From Macrostomum hystrix (taxonomy: Eukaryota; Platyhelminthes; Macrostomidae): a stretch of DNA of 64,000 nucleotides. Positions 1 to 11,446 of this stretch are shown here, piece after piece. Where the stretch lies: positions 1,178,001 to 1,242,000 of the forward strand of contig CATNEN010000033.1 of NCBI GenBank assembly GCA_950097015.1, given 5' to 3'. How positions within the stretch are numbered: position 1 is the first letter of the stretch; the number at the start of each line of letters is the position of its first letter. The notes beneath the pieces were generated by a model, which ran no database searches, was not told the DNA's origin, and worked only from the letters and a program-made list of their open reading frames with translations. Both the position numbers and the translations under genes were made by a program.

Positions 1-277
1 CGGTTTATTTTGCGTTCCGATTTTTCAAGACCCACTCAATGCACCGCGCGTTTGACCTTTTTTACTCTGAGGGGGAGAGATGTAGTGCACTGCGTTGCCC
101 TCTCCCTCCCACGCTGGCATAGCGTCACTGTCAACGTGCACTGCTCTTGGCATGTACTTTGTGTTGCGCAATGCGCTCATGACTGGGCTGCACGTCGGCA
201 GCCACTATGTGGCTGCGACTATATAAGAACTCAAATATACGGCCCAAGAGGCCACGTTCCTTACTAACTCAACGGCA
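1..277. other. Left edge, no gene recognised
   Basis: No convincing coding exon is visible. If the glycosyltransferase to the right splices at the GTGAGT donor at 295-300 (minus strand) instead of stopping at 278, its last exon could lie here or beyond the window edge. I could not find a clear acceptor followed by a family-like C-terminus. Confidence 0.4.
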
Positions 278-1905
278 CTACACTCCGTAAAAGTACTCAC
301 GCAGTGAGCCGCACATTGCTCGCCAATTCTTGCCAGTGTCCATCAGCGGAGACATTATCTTTGGCTCCAGCAGGCTAACGGGAACTGCCGGCTTAGCGGC
401 CACGTAGCGAGTGTACACTCTGGTGAGGATGGCAGGGCCAGTCGTGGCGAACGCATTGCCAATGTGCTTCTCGCGCAGCATCTCGTCGATTACCTGGCGA
501 AAGAACGGATGGCCGGGCGCGGAGCCCATGGCAGAGTTCATCACGCTGAATGGCCAGCCCCAGAAGATGTTGGTCTGTTCAATGCGCTCCTGGTCCAGGA
601 AGCTGTTCATGTCGGCCAGGGCTGGGAAGAAGGGTTTGACGCACTCCACATCCATGTCGAGGTAAATGCCTGAATCAAGCGCGAAATTTTTTATAAATAT
701 TTTTCAAGCAGGAACTACAGGAGCCCTGTTAGCTGCAAAGTCCTTGCACTTACAATGGAAAGATAGTTAAAAAGACAACTAAACAGTACATATCTTTGCC
801 CGCAGGAGATAGTCAGAACCACTCACCTCCAAAGTGATGCAGCACAATGTAGCGAATGGAGTCGGCTCTCTCTAGCACGTCGCGATATTGCTTGTACTTT
901 CCCAGAAACTCCGGATAAGCAGAAGAGATCAGTGCCTCGGCGTCGCTGTCCCGCCACAAGTAATAGGTCCAGTCGGGGTTGAGCGTCAGGCAGCCATTGA
1001 TGAAGGGCTTGTAGTTCTCGTAGACCATCTCAGATGCGAATGCTTGATGCAGAATTCGAGGGATGCGCGCGGATGCATTGAAGGCGGGTTCTGGTGGCTT
1101 CGACGGCTTACCATCAGCCAATGTAGTCACTGCCGGACTTAACACTACTGCGTGATAAGCTTGACTGTATTTTTGAATGCTGCTGCTGTGTCCGCCGCGT
1201 TTCTGCTAGTATTGCTTGCTGCGGTGGCTGCTGCAGTAGCTGCTGTTGCGGTTGCTCCGGCTGCTTCTGCGGCAAAATTCTCAGACTTTCTGGGCTATAA
1301 CCCGCAACCTTCCATATGGCCTGCATGGGTATCGAATATTGTTTTATTTGCAGCGCCACGAATGAATCTTAAGTACTTACTATGATCAAATAATCCCGAC
1401 TTCTTTTAGAAGATCTAAGAAACACAAACATGCCGAATCAGCCTCTTGGGTTTGCACAGACGCATGTTTATCTCGTGCCGAGCAGGAACTCAAAACGAGG
1501 TAGAGTCAGATGATAATTGGCACAGCACCCAGCAACTCAGGAAACTGTTGATCAATAGAGCTGCACTTTGTTTATTAATAATTTTGGCCTTGTATACAAT
1601 TGCTGAGTCTATGCAAATCAAATCAACACAGACGTCTTGCTACACCTGCTACTCGCAATATCCGGTAGACTGTCCTACCAACGTGTTTCCTCCTCATTCT
1701 ACAGCCGCCTTTAAAACGTTTTCTCAATTCGTAGGCTATTCGTGGACAAGTCAAGGATAAGGAGTTTTTATGATAAAACGTTACATCTGAGGTACAAAAA
1801 TCCGCTTTTAAAGCCCAAATGTTTTTCACATCACATTGCACTTGAACTTACATAGACAATACCGAACACAATAGATAGCCTGATGAACAACGACAGCTTC
1901 CTCAT
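278..1905 (-). CDS. Glycosyltransferase family 32 (DXD-type), Golgi type II membrane protein
   Basis: Three exons on the minus strand: 1905-1852, 1202-827 and 669-278. They join in phase to a protein of about 273 residues. Exon 1 encodes MRKLSLFIRLSIVFGIVY, a short basic start followed by a hydrophobic signal anchor, ending at a GTAAGT donor. Exon 2 carries RIPRILHQAF, NPDWTYYLWRD and RADSIRYIVLHHFGG. The junction with exon 3 restores GGIYLDMDVECVKPF, whose DMD is the metal- and sugar-nucleotide-binding DXD motif of the Gly_transf_sug (Pfam) / GT32 family. The family includes Och1-like mannosyltransferases and alpha-1,4-galactosyltransferase-like enzymes that act on glycolipids or glycoproteins in the Golgi. 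The donor substrate cannot be read from sequence. The exon 1 to 2 acceptor (ctagcag) has a poor polypyrimidine tract, so exon 1 is less certain. The 3' end is ambiguous: a TAG at 278-280 or splicing at a GTGAGT after 301. Confidence 0.78.
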
Positions 1906-2701
1906 GGCAACAGTCCGTCGGTTCGCCTTCTCTGCGTTTTCCTGGAATGCAAAGCGCAGCGCCCGTCAGTTTTAACAAATTTAAGAAAGCATTCTACCCA
2001 AAAACCATTCTGCGAGTACTTAAGCAGCCGTCTCTGCAGAGCGCACCTCCCCTGCCGAATGGTTCAATTGGCTGCATGGGCTGTCGACCCTTAACTCTCA
2101 ATGGCTTACTTTATTGCATGCCCGAGCGGAGGGGGTAGCTCAGCTTATCAGACGGTGGGTGAGCTGGCAGTGGACCATACATAGCAAACAATGCTCGCAC
2201 ACTCATATCGCAATACTGCAGTGTAAAAGAGTTATGAAACCTCTCTCATGTGCACGACAATATTTTCGAATGCTTCTTTTGCAAGCACTCGCTTGTGCCG
2301 ACGACACGTCGATATTCTTGGCCATTGAGATACTCTTTTTCACATTTTTTCAATGGCGTTCTTATATAGCTCGTACGACGTATATTCCGTCGAGAAAATA
2401 CAATCTGATGCTAAAACAAAAAATGGTCTAAAATCTCAATGCATATTGGCAACGTGCCTAAACAAAACCATGCAACTCTCACAGCAGGCGAACCCTGATT
2501 CCACTATCGATTCTGTCTCGAAGTTTTCATGAAATTTTTCAATCTAAATTGGAATAATTAAACACTTACCTGGTCGCCTTTTTATAACTTAAAACTTTTG
2601 CTAGACACTGTTCGCAGAGGAAAGTAACTTCAATAATGAAATTTGATCGCAAAGTCTTGAAGCTTATTTTTGGTTTCCTATTCCAAATTTCGATACTTGA
2701 A

Positions 2702-2837
2702 CTAGCCGACGAACTGAACTAGCTGGAGAATTAACAGCTGTACGAACTGAACTAGCTGGTGAGTTAACAGCTTACGAACTGAACTAGCTGGAGAGTTAAC
2801 AGCTGTACGAACTGAACCTAGCTGGAGAGTAACTGTT
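2702..2837. repeat. 31-34-bp tandem repeat, four copies
   Basis: Copies begin at about 2710, 2743, 2774 and 2808. Each has the core CGAACTGAACTAGCTGG followed by GTTAACAGCT. A single diverged copy of the core recurs at about 3138-3155, so the sequence may be interspersed rather than purely tandem. Confidence 0.85.
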
Positions 2838-3677
2838 GTGCATTGAGGCCCACTTTTAGCGTTGGTCTTGTTTGGCGTTGTAGGTATCGATCAATCCCTC
2901 TCTGTTGTACTTTTCCCCACAAGTTCGTTTGCTGTGGTTTCAACCACAGACTTTTCAAATGTCAACATTCTCCCACAAGCTCAAGCTGTTACAGTTATGT
3001 CTATGGCGTTAATCTATCTTCCCTTTCCTTTGAAGACCTCGAGAATACTTGCAGATTCATTAAGAACCTTTGAACTTGCCAATGCACTAAATACGCACAA
3101 TAAACGTGTCTTGACAAACACACATCAGTAACAGACAAGGAACTGAACTAGCTGAAGTGGTTTACTAACCGATAAACCGTCTCACCAAAGCAGTATTACA
3201 AGCAAGGGCTAGCACTTGTATAAGCATCAAATATTGATTAGGAATATAAAGATTCTGAAATGCAAAAAAGTGCGTCATTGGCAAAAAAATCAAGTGTGTG
3301 AAGCGCTCGAGACGCACGAGTTGACACTGCTGAAGCACATTCTTTTTTTAGTCTGCGTGTAAGGCGCAGATAGAAGCAGGATTGCTAGGAAGTCATCCGT
3401 CCTGCTGCAGCAGAATTGAATGATACAATGTTCTATTTGCAGAGGCAAATGGGAGTGTATGTTTTGCGCATGTTCTTATGTGCTTCAAAGGTTTATAGCA
3501 CTCGCGCGCTTACTGAGAGCGACAGGCTGAGAGATGGACTGAGAAAGGCTTTGCGCGATTGTACCAAGACGTTCATTATTGTCTTTACATTATTAGTATG
3601 CGCACGCGATAACTCGTGCTGATATTATGCATAGATTGTAAAGATAGATTGATAATAATTAAGATAGACAAGTTATA

Positions 3678-3719
3678 TTGCACAAAGTAATCATACGAAC
3701 TGATGATTACTTTGTGCAA
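3678..3719. other. Perfect 17-bp inverted repeat with 8-nt loop
   Basis: The left arm 3678-3694 begins TTGCACAAAG. The right arm 3703-3719 is its exact reverse complement. The loop is ACGAACTG (3695-3702). No gene lies close by. Confidence 0.9.
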
Positions 3720-6463
3720 AAATATATTCAGTAGATAAGCAAGGATCTATTAAATAAATAATGATTTAGTAGTCATGGTCTGCAGCACATTGCGTGTCTT
3801 CTGCAGGCAAGTGGCTAGACACAGGCTTCCGGTGAGTAAATGCTTGAGCTCACTTTTAACCGTCGCTATCCCTTCCTTGCTCGACTGTCTTCAGCCTCTT
3901 GAGATCTGTCTCAGTATTTGCAACAGCATCTAACGTCACAGTCTCTGTTTGAGTAGCAGTACTCAGTTTCTGATTTTTGGTGCTTTGATTCTTTGCTGGC
4001 GTTTTCATTCGCCAAATTTTCTTCGATTCTGAACCTTAAATGCGGATCTTACGAGGCGCTTCATTCCTCAGCTCATGTTTGGTCATTCGCTTCCGTTCGA
4101 GGTGGCCGCTTCCTCGAACCTCGTCTCGTGCATCACACTGGTAGTGGCTGGCTAAGAAACGGGATGTCGGATTTCAGTCTCCCTATCGTCTTCATATTCG
4201 TCAGTTTTCTTCCCTTGCGCGGAAGAGCTGAGCAGCCCGTTTCTTCACAGTCAGAAGAAATGTGCCAGAGCGTTACATTAATCCGTGGTTAGATTTCTCT
4301 TTCCTCGGCAGGCTATGCAGAATTTCGACCTGCGAACGGCCCTGCATAACCCAAACGCTCCCCTGATGGCATGTACAGCCCAAAGTCTGTCTTCTCACGA
4401 AGGTTCTTGATGCTGAAAATGCGTTTGGCAGCCGAGGCACAGCTCGTTGTCTTGATGAATTCAACTCATCTCTGTAGAGACTCTGTAGTGCACTGTCAAA
4501 CACTACTCCACATTACTTTTAAAAGCACAGTTTCCTAATTTCCAGCAGCTCCTCGGCCATTTGTAATTTCTTCCCCCATACCAGATGCGAATGAGCGGCG
4601 AGGCACCTCATGAACATCTCATTTGATATTAAACTTTCGTATTGGCCAAGGTGTATTCTGTATCAACATTACAAACAGCAGCAAGTGAAGCCTCTCAAAA
4701 AAAGTTTCCGCAGAGCATAAGCCGCGGTTTCTCGTTCATTCAACAAGCACGAGCTTCATAGCACACAGTCACCACCTCCCAACTGTTGGCGACTCTGGCT
4801 GGTGTCGTGTGCTGTACTTTGGTCTCGTCTGCAGGTAGCCCGGTTTGATTCTCACATATTTGGGCGGACGTGCCGGGATTTGCCTCGCTTATACTGGGGT
4901 GGGGGCTCAGTACATTTTGAGGTGCTTACAGAGAAATGCTTTGCTGATACACTGGGCGTCGGGTATCACATTGGAGAGGAACTGACATCGCAAGTGTGAT
5001 GGTTGGTCAGATTTATCAGATGATGGTTCAGATGATTTATCAGAATAGATGGAAGTTTTTAAGAGAACTTTGATTCACTACCTGCACGAGCTACACGAAC
5101 TATTGTTCAATTATGGAGAATCATTTATATTGGGTTTCAATTGTTGAATATATAACACAACTTTTGGGGAAAGCTACATGTACATCCTAAGAATTGTAGT
5201 TTGCTTAAAAAGAGCCTGTTGCTGTTAAAGATAACACAAATTGAAGATCCTGAGAAGACGAATCGATTGAGTCGTGTGGCAAGAATTCTCTTCAAAAACC
5301 GATGCGGCGACCAGGAGTTATGCAATTAAGAGTGTTTCAGTAGTTAAGAGAGTTAACTGTTTATGAAAGATTTTGTCTGACATAGGGTATGACTTACTGA
5401 ACGCTTTATCAACAAGCTCTACCCGTAAATTTACTGCACACTTTTTCGATTGCAGTACGGATTCCGCAAATTCAATATTTAGATGTAATACCAAGGTAGA
5501 TGGTAAACAAAGCTTGCGTTTCCCCAAGTACAAACTACCGCTGAGCAAAGTAGGAAGAAATTTATTTGACCATTAGTGCGCAGCAGCAATCCACCCACCT
5601 CTAATGCTTTACTTTGCTGCCAAGTGGAAGCTTTCACTAAAGAAAAATGTGAACAATTTTAACGCTCGTTCCAGTTCCGGTCCGACAACCGGGGCTTGTT
5701 GACACTCGAAAGCCCTCGATTCAGGGCAGGATCGACCCGGATACAGCCTGTCGCTCTGAGCCCTATGACCAGAATAGTTGGCACTGAAATATACTTCACA
5801 TACGTTTATACGCGCGCATTTTATTTCACACTGTGCAAACTTTATAACTGCTTTTCTTTCTTATAACTAATTGGAATGTAGTTTCCGTTTAAATAGTACT
5901 CGTAGTTTGTTCAATATTATCGTTTGCAATCGACTACCTCTTGATTTTCACAATTCCTTCGCCAAAATATGTCTAACGGGCCCGCATTGGTACATACACG
6001 TTTTTTTAGCTCTAGTTCCATTGCTACGGGGATTAAATATTCGAAAATCTGTTGTGGATAGGCTTTTCTAATGCATTTCATGCGTACAGTGAGAGCTACC
6101 AATTGCCAACTAACTTAACTGATTGCGCTGATACGGCTCGTACGGCCAGTGGGTGGCGAAAGGCAGCTAGTCAAATATGCTAAAAATGTAAATCTTTCTT
6201 GTTTTCAATCAACTAACCCCCGAAAGGCTTAACAGATTTTTACAATTTCTTCGATAAAAGATTTCAAGTAATCCCGAATCGGTACATGTATTTTTATTAA
6301 GCTTAACTTCATTGCTAAAGGGATTAAATACTGAAAAAAAACTGAGAGAAGGCTTGTGGGCTTTTTGTGCAATTTACGCCCTTAGGGGCCGCTCCAAGTA
6401 ACTCCAAGGCACAGTGAAAGTGTACACTGCCTGACGATTAGAAAGTCAAGACAGATGTACGCG

Positions 6464-7600
6464 ACTGTGTGTGTGCGGGTGTACAGTATCTGTGTGCGTG
6501 TGTGCCGGTGTACAGTGTCTGTGTGAGTGTGTGCCGGTGTACAGTATCTGTGTGAGTGTGTGCCGGTGTACAGTATCTGTGTGAGTGTGTGCCGGTGTAC
6601 AGTATCTGTGTGAGTGTGTGCCGGTGTACAGTTTCTGTGTGAGTGTGTGCCGGTGTACAGTTTCTGTGTGCGTGTGTGCCGGTGTACAGTATCTGTGTGC
6701 GTGTGTGCCGGTGTACACGACTGTGTGAGTGTGTGCCGGTGTACAGTATCTGTGTGCGTGTGTGTTGCTGTACAGTATCTGTGTGAGTGTGTGCCGGTGT
6801 ACAGTATCTGTGTGAGTGTGTGCCGGTGTACACGACTGTGTGAGTGTGCGCCGGTGTACAGTATCTGTGTGAGTGTGTGCCGGTGTACAGTATCTGTGTG
6901 AGTGTGTGCCGGTGTACAGTGTCTGTGTGCGTGTGTGCCGGTGTACAGTATCTGTGTGCGTGTGTGCCGGTGTACAGTATCTGTGTGCGTGTGTGCCGGT
7001 GTACACGACTGTGTGAGTGTGTGCCGGTGTACAGTATCTGTGTGAGTGTGTGCCGGTGTACACGACTGTGTGAGTGTGTGCCGGTGTACAGTATCTGTGT
7101 GCGTGTGTGCCGGTGTACAGTATCTGTGTGCGTGTGTGCCGGTGTACAGTATCTGTGTGCGTGTGTGTTGCTGTACAGTATCTGTGTGAGTGTGTGCCGG
7201 AACAGTACATGTGTGCGTGTGTGCCGGTGTACAGTATCTGTGTGCGTGTGTGTTGCTGTACAGTATCTGTGTGAGTGTGTGCCGGTGTACAGTATCTGTG
7301 TGCGTGTGTGCCGGTGTACAGTATCTGTGTGCGTGTGTGCCGGTGTACACGACTGTGTGAGTGTGTGCCGGTGTACAGTATCTGTGTGAGTGTGCGCCGG
7401 TGTACAGTATCTGTGTGAGTGTGTGCCGGTGTACACGAGTGTGTGCCGGTGTACAGTATCTGTGTGCGTGTGTGCCGGTGTACACGACTGTGTGAGTGTG
7501 TGCCGGTGTACAGTATCTGTGTGAGTGTGCGCCGGTGTACAGTATCTGTGTGAGTGTGTGCCGGTGTACACGACTGTGTGAGTGTGTGCCGGTGTACAGC
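6464..7600. repeat. 29-bp GT-rich minisatellite, about 40 copies
   Basis: The dominant unit contains TGCCGGTGTACAGTATCTG followed by TGTGNGTG. Variant units replace the middle with CACGACTGTGTGA or carry TTGCTG in place of CCGGTG. The variants are interspersed, which gives a weak higher-order pattern. Very long frames on both strands are by-products of repetition and encode nothing recognisable. Confidence 0.95.
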
Positions 7601-9369
7601 TTGCTGCGGGTCTTACGATCACAAAATGATGTGCCATACTACAAATAATTTTTTTATTTAGTACTACAGGTAGCCTATCACACTCTACAGGACTGTAAAA
7701 TGATTCACAATGTCCCGATTCCCGAATGCCGTTTTCGCTGGGTATAATTGCGCCCAGCGAAGCATGTAAGCCGTTTCACTCATCGAACCATGAAGTGGCG
7801 AGATGGATCTAAAGTCAGCGAACAGCCCAGCCGCACTTGTCTCGAGTGCCGCACAGGGATGGTGGGAAGTCAAATCTCTGACCACCATAGTTCTACATGC
7901 GCCCCAAGGAGGCTTCAGACTAAAATATTCCAGGACCTCACCGATTGACCACTTCTACTGCCATGCGTCTTCTGTCGCCCACTTTTTGCGAGCGCTTGAG
8001 CTTATAGCGTCATACTAGTAGTGAATAAATACTTGAGCAGATTTATAAACTCACCTGAGCAATCCTAGCAGAAAGCGAAATAATTTTCAGCTTTACTCAA
8101 ACAAACTGTCTCTACTCTCCGCCACGCCCGCCAGAGGAGCCTGAATCTAAATGTCACATGTGTGTGTGTGCATCCCATTTTCTTCCATCCCTTAAATGCA
8201 GTGACCAAGTCGATGCACTGCCATCATGTGCGCCTCAGCGCAATGCGCGGCCTGTACACATTTTCTAACAACCTCTCCAACGTGGGAGACGGAGGAGGTG
8301 GAGCGCCAACATTTTCCTTAACTCTCCGCTGGCCTTTCTTGTGCAATCGCCTGCAAGGCCTCTAGCCTCCCTAGGACTTGAGAGCAAAGCCCCGGGGCAG
8401 CTCTCGGCGCTGTACAATGCCGATCGTCGCCTTGCTTTTCCACGCACCCCCCCGATAGCCCCATCCTTCTCTTTCTCTCTCAGTCCTGCTCATCTCTCCC
8501 TTCTTTCCCTTTCACGAAAACTCTCGGTTTTGTTAATTTTGCCCAGGTCTGTCTGGCGGCCGCATGAGGCGGGTATTCTTGAGCAAGAAACACAACCCTG
8601 TAGACTTGGCTGACTAGCCGGGGACCAAGTCTAGCGACAGGAATTAGGTTTCGATAAACCAGTAACTTTACTAGTCTGAGTTACTTTTCAAAAAGCGACA
8701 TGCATTCGCTGCGTTACTTCAGAAATAATTACTAGTAGAGTGTTGTTAAAGTAGTGCATGTTTGTCATGCAATTTGCCATTTTTTAATGGTAGCTATTTA
8801 GTCATGCATAGCCTGCAAGCTCATGCAAGCTCATATTAGTCGTAAAAGCTCTCAACGACTTCCTGCCTTCCATCAAATATATTTTTTGCAAATTGCCTAC
8901 TACAGACCCGCGTTTTACTTTTTCTCTTGCTTCAAGCTAAATATTCCTGTTCCACTGAGGGGTGGTGACTTCCACCGCGTCACAATGCGACTAGATACAA
9001 AACACTACCCACAAGTCTACCAACCCTAACGTACATCTGTTTTAAATTCCCTCTCCCATTCTATCACCGGATCGCATGCACTGAGCTGGGTAATGCGGAA
9101 AAGAGGCATGGATGCGTCCAAATATTTGTGGTTTTCAATAGCTAGCATTATTAATTTTAATTTTAAGTACTTTCAAGTATTTATTAGCGTATTTTCTGAT
9201 TGATTTTTATGTAGTATCAAACTTTGCAAAGAATAAGTTGCGTGCCGACGCACTAACTGGAGGGTAACCACCGTGAATACAATGAACTCTTCTCTAAATA
9301 TATTTCGAAATCCTTTGTCTCTGCAAGAGTGTCATGCGGAGGCTGATTCATGCGGAGACCGCATGAACC

Positions 9370-9831
9370 ATGAACAGGCTGAACCGGGCGACCACGATCG
9401 ATTCACCGCCAAAACAAGGCAGCATCGCTATTGGAAGGACCCTTTGTCGTGCATCCTTTGCTCACACACTGGGCCATATGAACAAACTTCGGGTCATGAA
9501 GCAATCCCCTCAATCCGCCTTGACTGGTCTTGGTCACGAAATTTTCGTTGTAAACGATGCACTCGTGGCGTCCAACAGACTCATGCTGAATCTGAACCAG
9601 CCAAATTCTAGGTTACGGAGTTCCGAACCGCCACGCAGGGCAAAATGTTTCCCTAGCTGCAGCCACATGACGGTGCTTAGTATAGATAAGGAGCTTCCGA
9701 TACTTTCCTCTTCATCATCATCAGTGGCATCGCTAGCAATTGGCGATGACACGTTAGATACCGGAATGGTATCGGAACTGCTAAGTGTAGAGATGCGCAA
9801 TTCGCGACGCTTATCTATAGCCAACAAGTAA
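9370..9831 (+). CDS. Doubtful open frame, 153 residues, no family recognised
   Basis: An ATG-started frame of 153 codons ends in TAA. Its second half (residues about 55-150) has a protein-like composition: GHEIFVVNDALVASNRLMLN, then a serine run SSSSSSVASLAIGDD, ending RNSRRLSIANK. A second frame on the same strand is open over much of the same DNA, and a third is open on the other strand, so openness alone is weak evidence. I see no flanking splice sites that tie it to IPMK. It may be a single-exon gene, a terminal exon or chance. Confidence 0.25.
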   Translation: MNRLNRATTIDSPPKQGSIAIGRTLCRASFAHTLGHMNKLRVMKQSPQSALTGLGHEIFVVNDALVASNRLMLNLNQPNSRLRSSEPPRRAKCFPSCSHMTVLSIDKELPILSSSSSSVASLAIGDDTLDTGMVSELLSVEMRNSRRLSIANK

Positions 9832-9891
9832 CTATTCGCTGCTGCTAATCCGACTGCCTCGGCGTGCCGAAATTCTCACTGGTTGACATGT

Positions 9892-10425
9892 CTAAATAGT
9901 CAGTAAATCCTTTAGCATTTGGTTTTGGCTGCTGAGCCAGCGTCGTCCATTAGGTAAAGTTATACCCACTTTTATATACAGGATCTTGAAATCGATGTTT
10001 GCGCTCGTAGCCGCCTCAACTAAGCGTTTAATGTCACGCAGTCCAGTATACACTTCTCCTCTAGGTCTATTCAAAGCCAGGTGCATCAGGTACATGGCCA
10101 TCAGCACGGTCCCGATCGGCAATAGCACATTCGACTGCTCCCTGAGACCGAACGGCAGGCGAAGGACATTCAGTCGCAGGTTGTTGAAAACAAGCCTGCA
10201 TAGGTCATACAAAGTCGTCTTCCTTGCACTACTTTGTCCAAATATTAGGCCAAAAGGCATGTTGCTTGATTTCAATGCGAACGACGTACTTCATGATTTC
10301 AACAACTTCCTTGATTTCCTTCTCCAGCGCAAATGGATCTTCGTAGAATGCCTCAAGACAATAAGCATTCTCCTCGAAAATGGGTATTATGCAGAGAGCT
10401 ACCCCATTTGATCATCTGTTACATT
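9892..10425 (-). pseudogene. Possible coding remnant on the minus strand with a frame change
   Basis: Two adjacent minus-strand segments read like protein but in different frames. The right-hand one (about 10250-10425) includes EAFYEDPFALEKEIKEVVEI. The left-hand one (9892-10275) includes RLPFGLREQSNVLLPIGTVL and GLRDIKRLVEAATSANIDF. They would join near 10240-10275 only with a frame change. I do not recognise the family. A decayed gene, a transposon-encoded fragment or two small exons are all possible. Confidence 0.28.
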
Positions 10426-11446
10426 GATCGCAAGACTATAGTTGCGCCCATTACGATCCACATAACTGAGGCGTGCTATAAATTGAGTCTTCGCAGTAAG
10501 GACTGTCTATACGTATATAAAAATGGAAAAAGATTGAAATATTAAAGATAAAAATCATAAAGGTCATAATATGGTTGCGCTTTTAAAAGACAATACGCAC
10601 CTTCTTATTTCTCTTCCTGGCCAAGTTCTTAAAGGTAAAAGATTCTGTAAATTTACTTTAAGAGATTCTTTTTCATTAAAAAAATAGTCATTAAATATTT
10701 CTTCAACTTGAAGCGGGTTTAATACAGTTTGTTCAATCGTGAAAGACAGTCGTTAAAAACGACATATTTCTTTCCGTTTTCGTGATTAATAAAATTTAAT
10801 TTTGAGAGTCGGTCGAAACTTTTCGCAACCAACAGCAGTCAACAATTATTCTTGCTGTATATCTATTTTTAACTTTTACGAGGTATACACATAGTCTCAT
10901 ATATCTTTATTTCTGAAAGCGTGTTTGTCACGATCGAAATATGATACACGTCTATATCTACGAATATATCAAAAGCTGTATTTGCTGCACATAGTCATAT
11001 AAACTGAGATTGTTTGAATTTTGTGCGACACGCAAGTTTTGTTTGGTTTCTCACATTCACCTTTTATTTCTATATTTTACAAAATCATATTAGTATAGCA
11101 TTATATATAATATGCGTTGTAAACGCGTATATTACAAATATACGTGCTTTGTCTAATGCAGCATTAAGTTATTATAACTATCAGGAAATACTAGTATTGT
11201 ATTGAAAGCTTTATAACAATTTAAATATTATATATTTAACTCAGAAAAAAAACTAGTTAGTGATAATATTTTCGTTTAAAAAACTAACAAAGTGTGATAG
11301 TTTTTCTATTTTCAGTTTAGTTCTAGATAGAGTTAGGTTGTTTCGATGACAATTTTGACTCATTACGCTACTGAAACATTTTACACCCCGTGGAAGTTTT
11401 ATATTAAACCACAAAAGTGTTTATAGATAAAATCTATCATTTTCAG

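Larger units (their letters stand above)
1906..6463. other. Intergenic DNA between the glycosyltransferase and the 29-bp array
   Basis: No open frame here has splice signals or a protein-family signature. The stretch holds a short 33-bp tandem repeat (2702-2837) and a perfect 17-bp stem-loop (3678-3719). I see no promoter of the glycosyltransferase that I can support beyond its start at 1905. Confidence 0.5.
7601..11446. other. Gene-poor stretch upstream of IPMK
   Basis: 7601-9240 has no supportable gene. 8100-8640 is more GC-rich with pyrimidine tracts and could hold regulatory DNA, but nothing specific can be named. 9370-10430 contains two doubtful coding-like segments listed separately. 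10500-11400 is AT-rich with no feature I can support. Confidence 0.4.

Noticed and set aside
5640-5775. Minus-strand tRNA-SINE
   Set aside because: A B-box-like GGGTCGATCC is present, but the A box and tail are unclear. Too weak to annotate.
6382-7637. Very long minus-strand open frames (up to about 400 codons)
   Set aside because: They are translations of the 29-bp array (HTHTDTVHRHT-like repeats) in several frames at once. They have no non-repeat domain, and the openness follows from the repeat.
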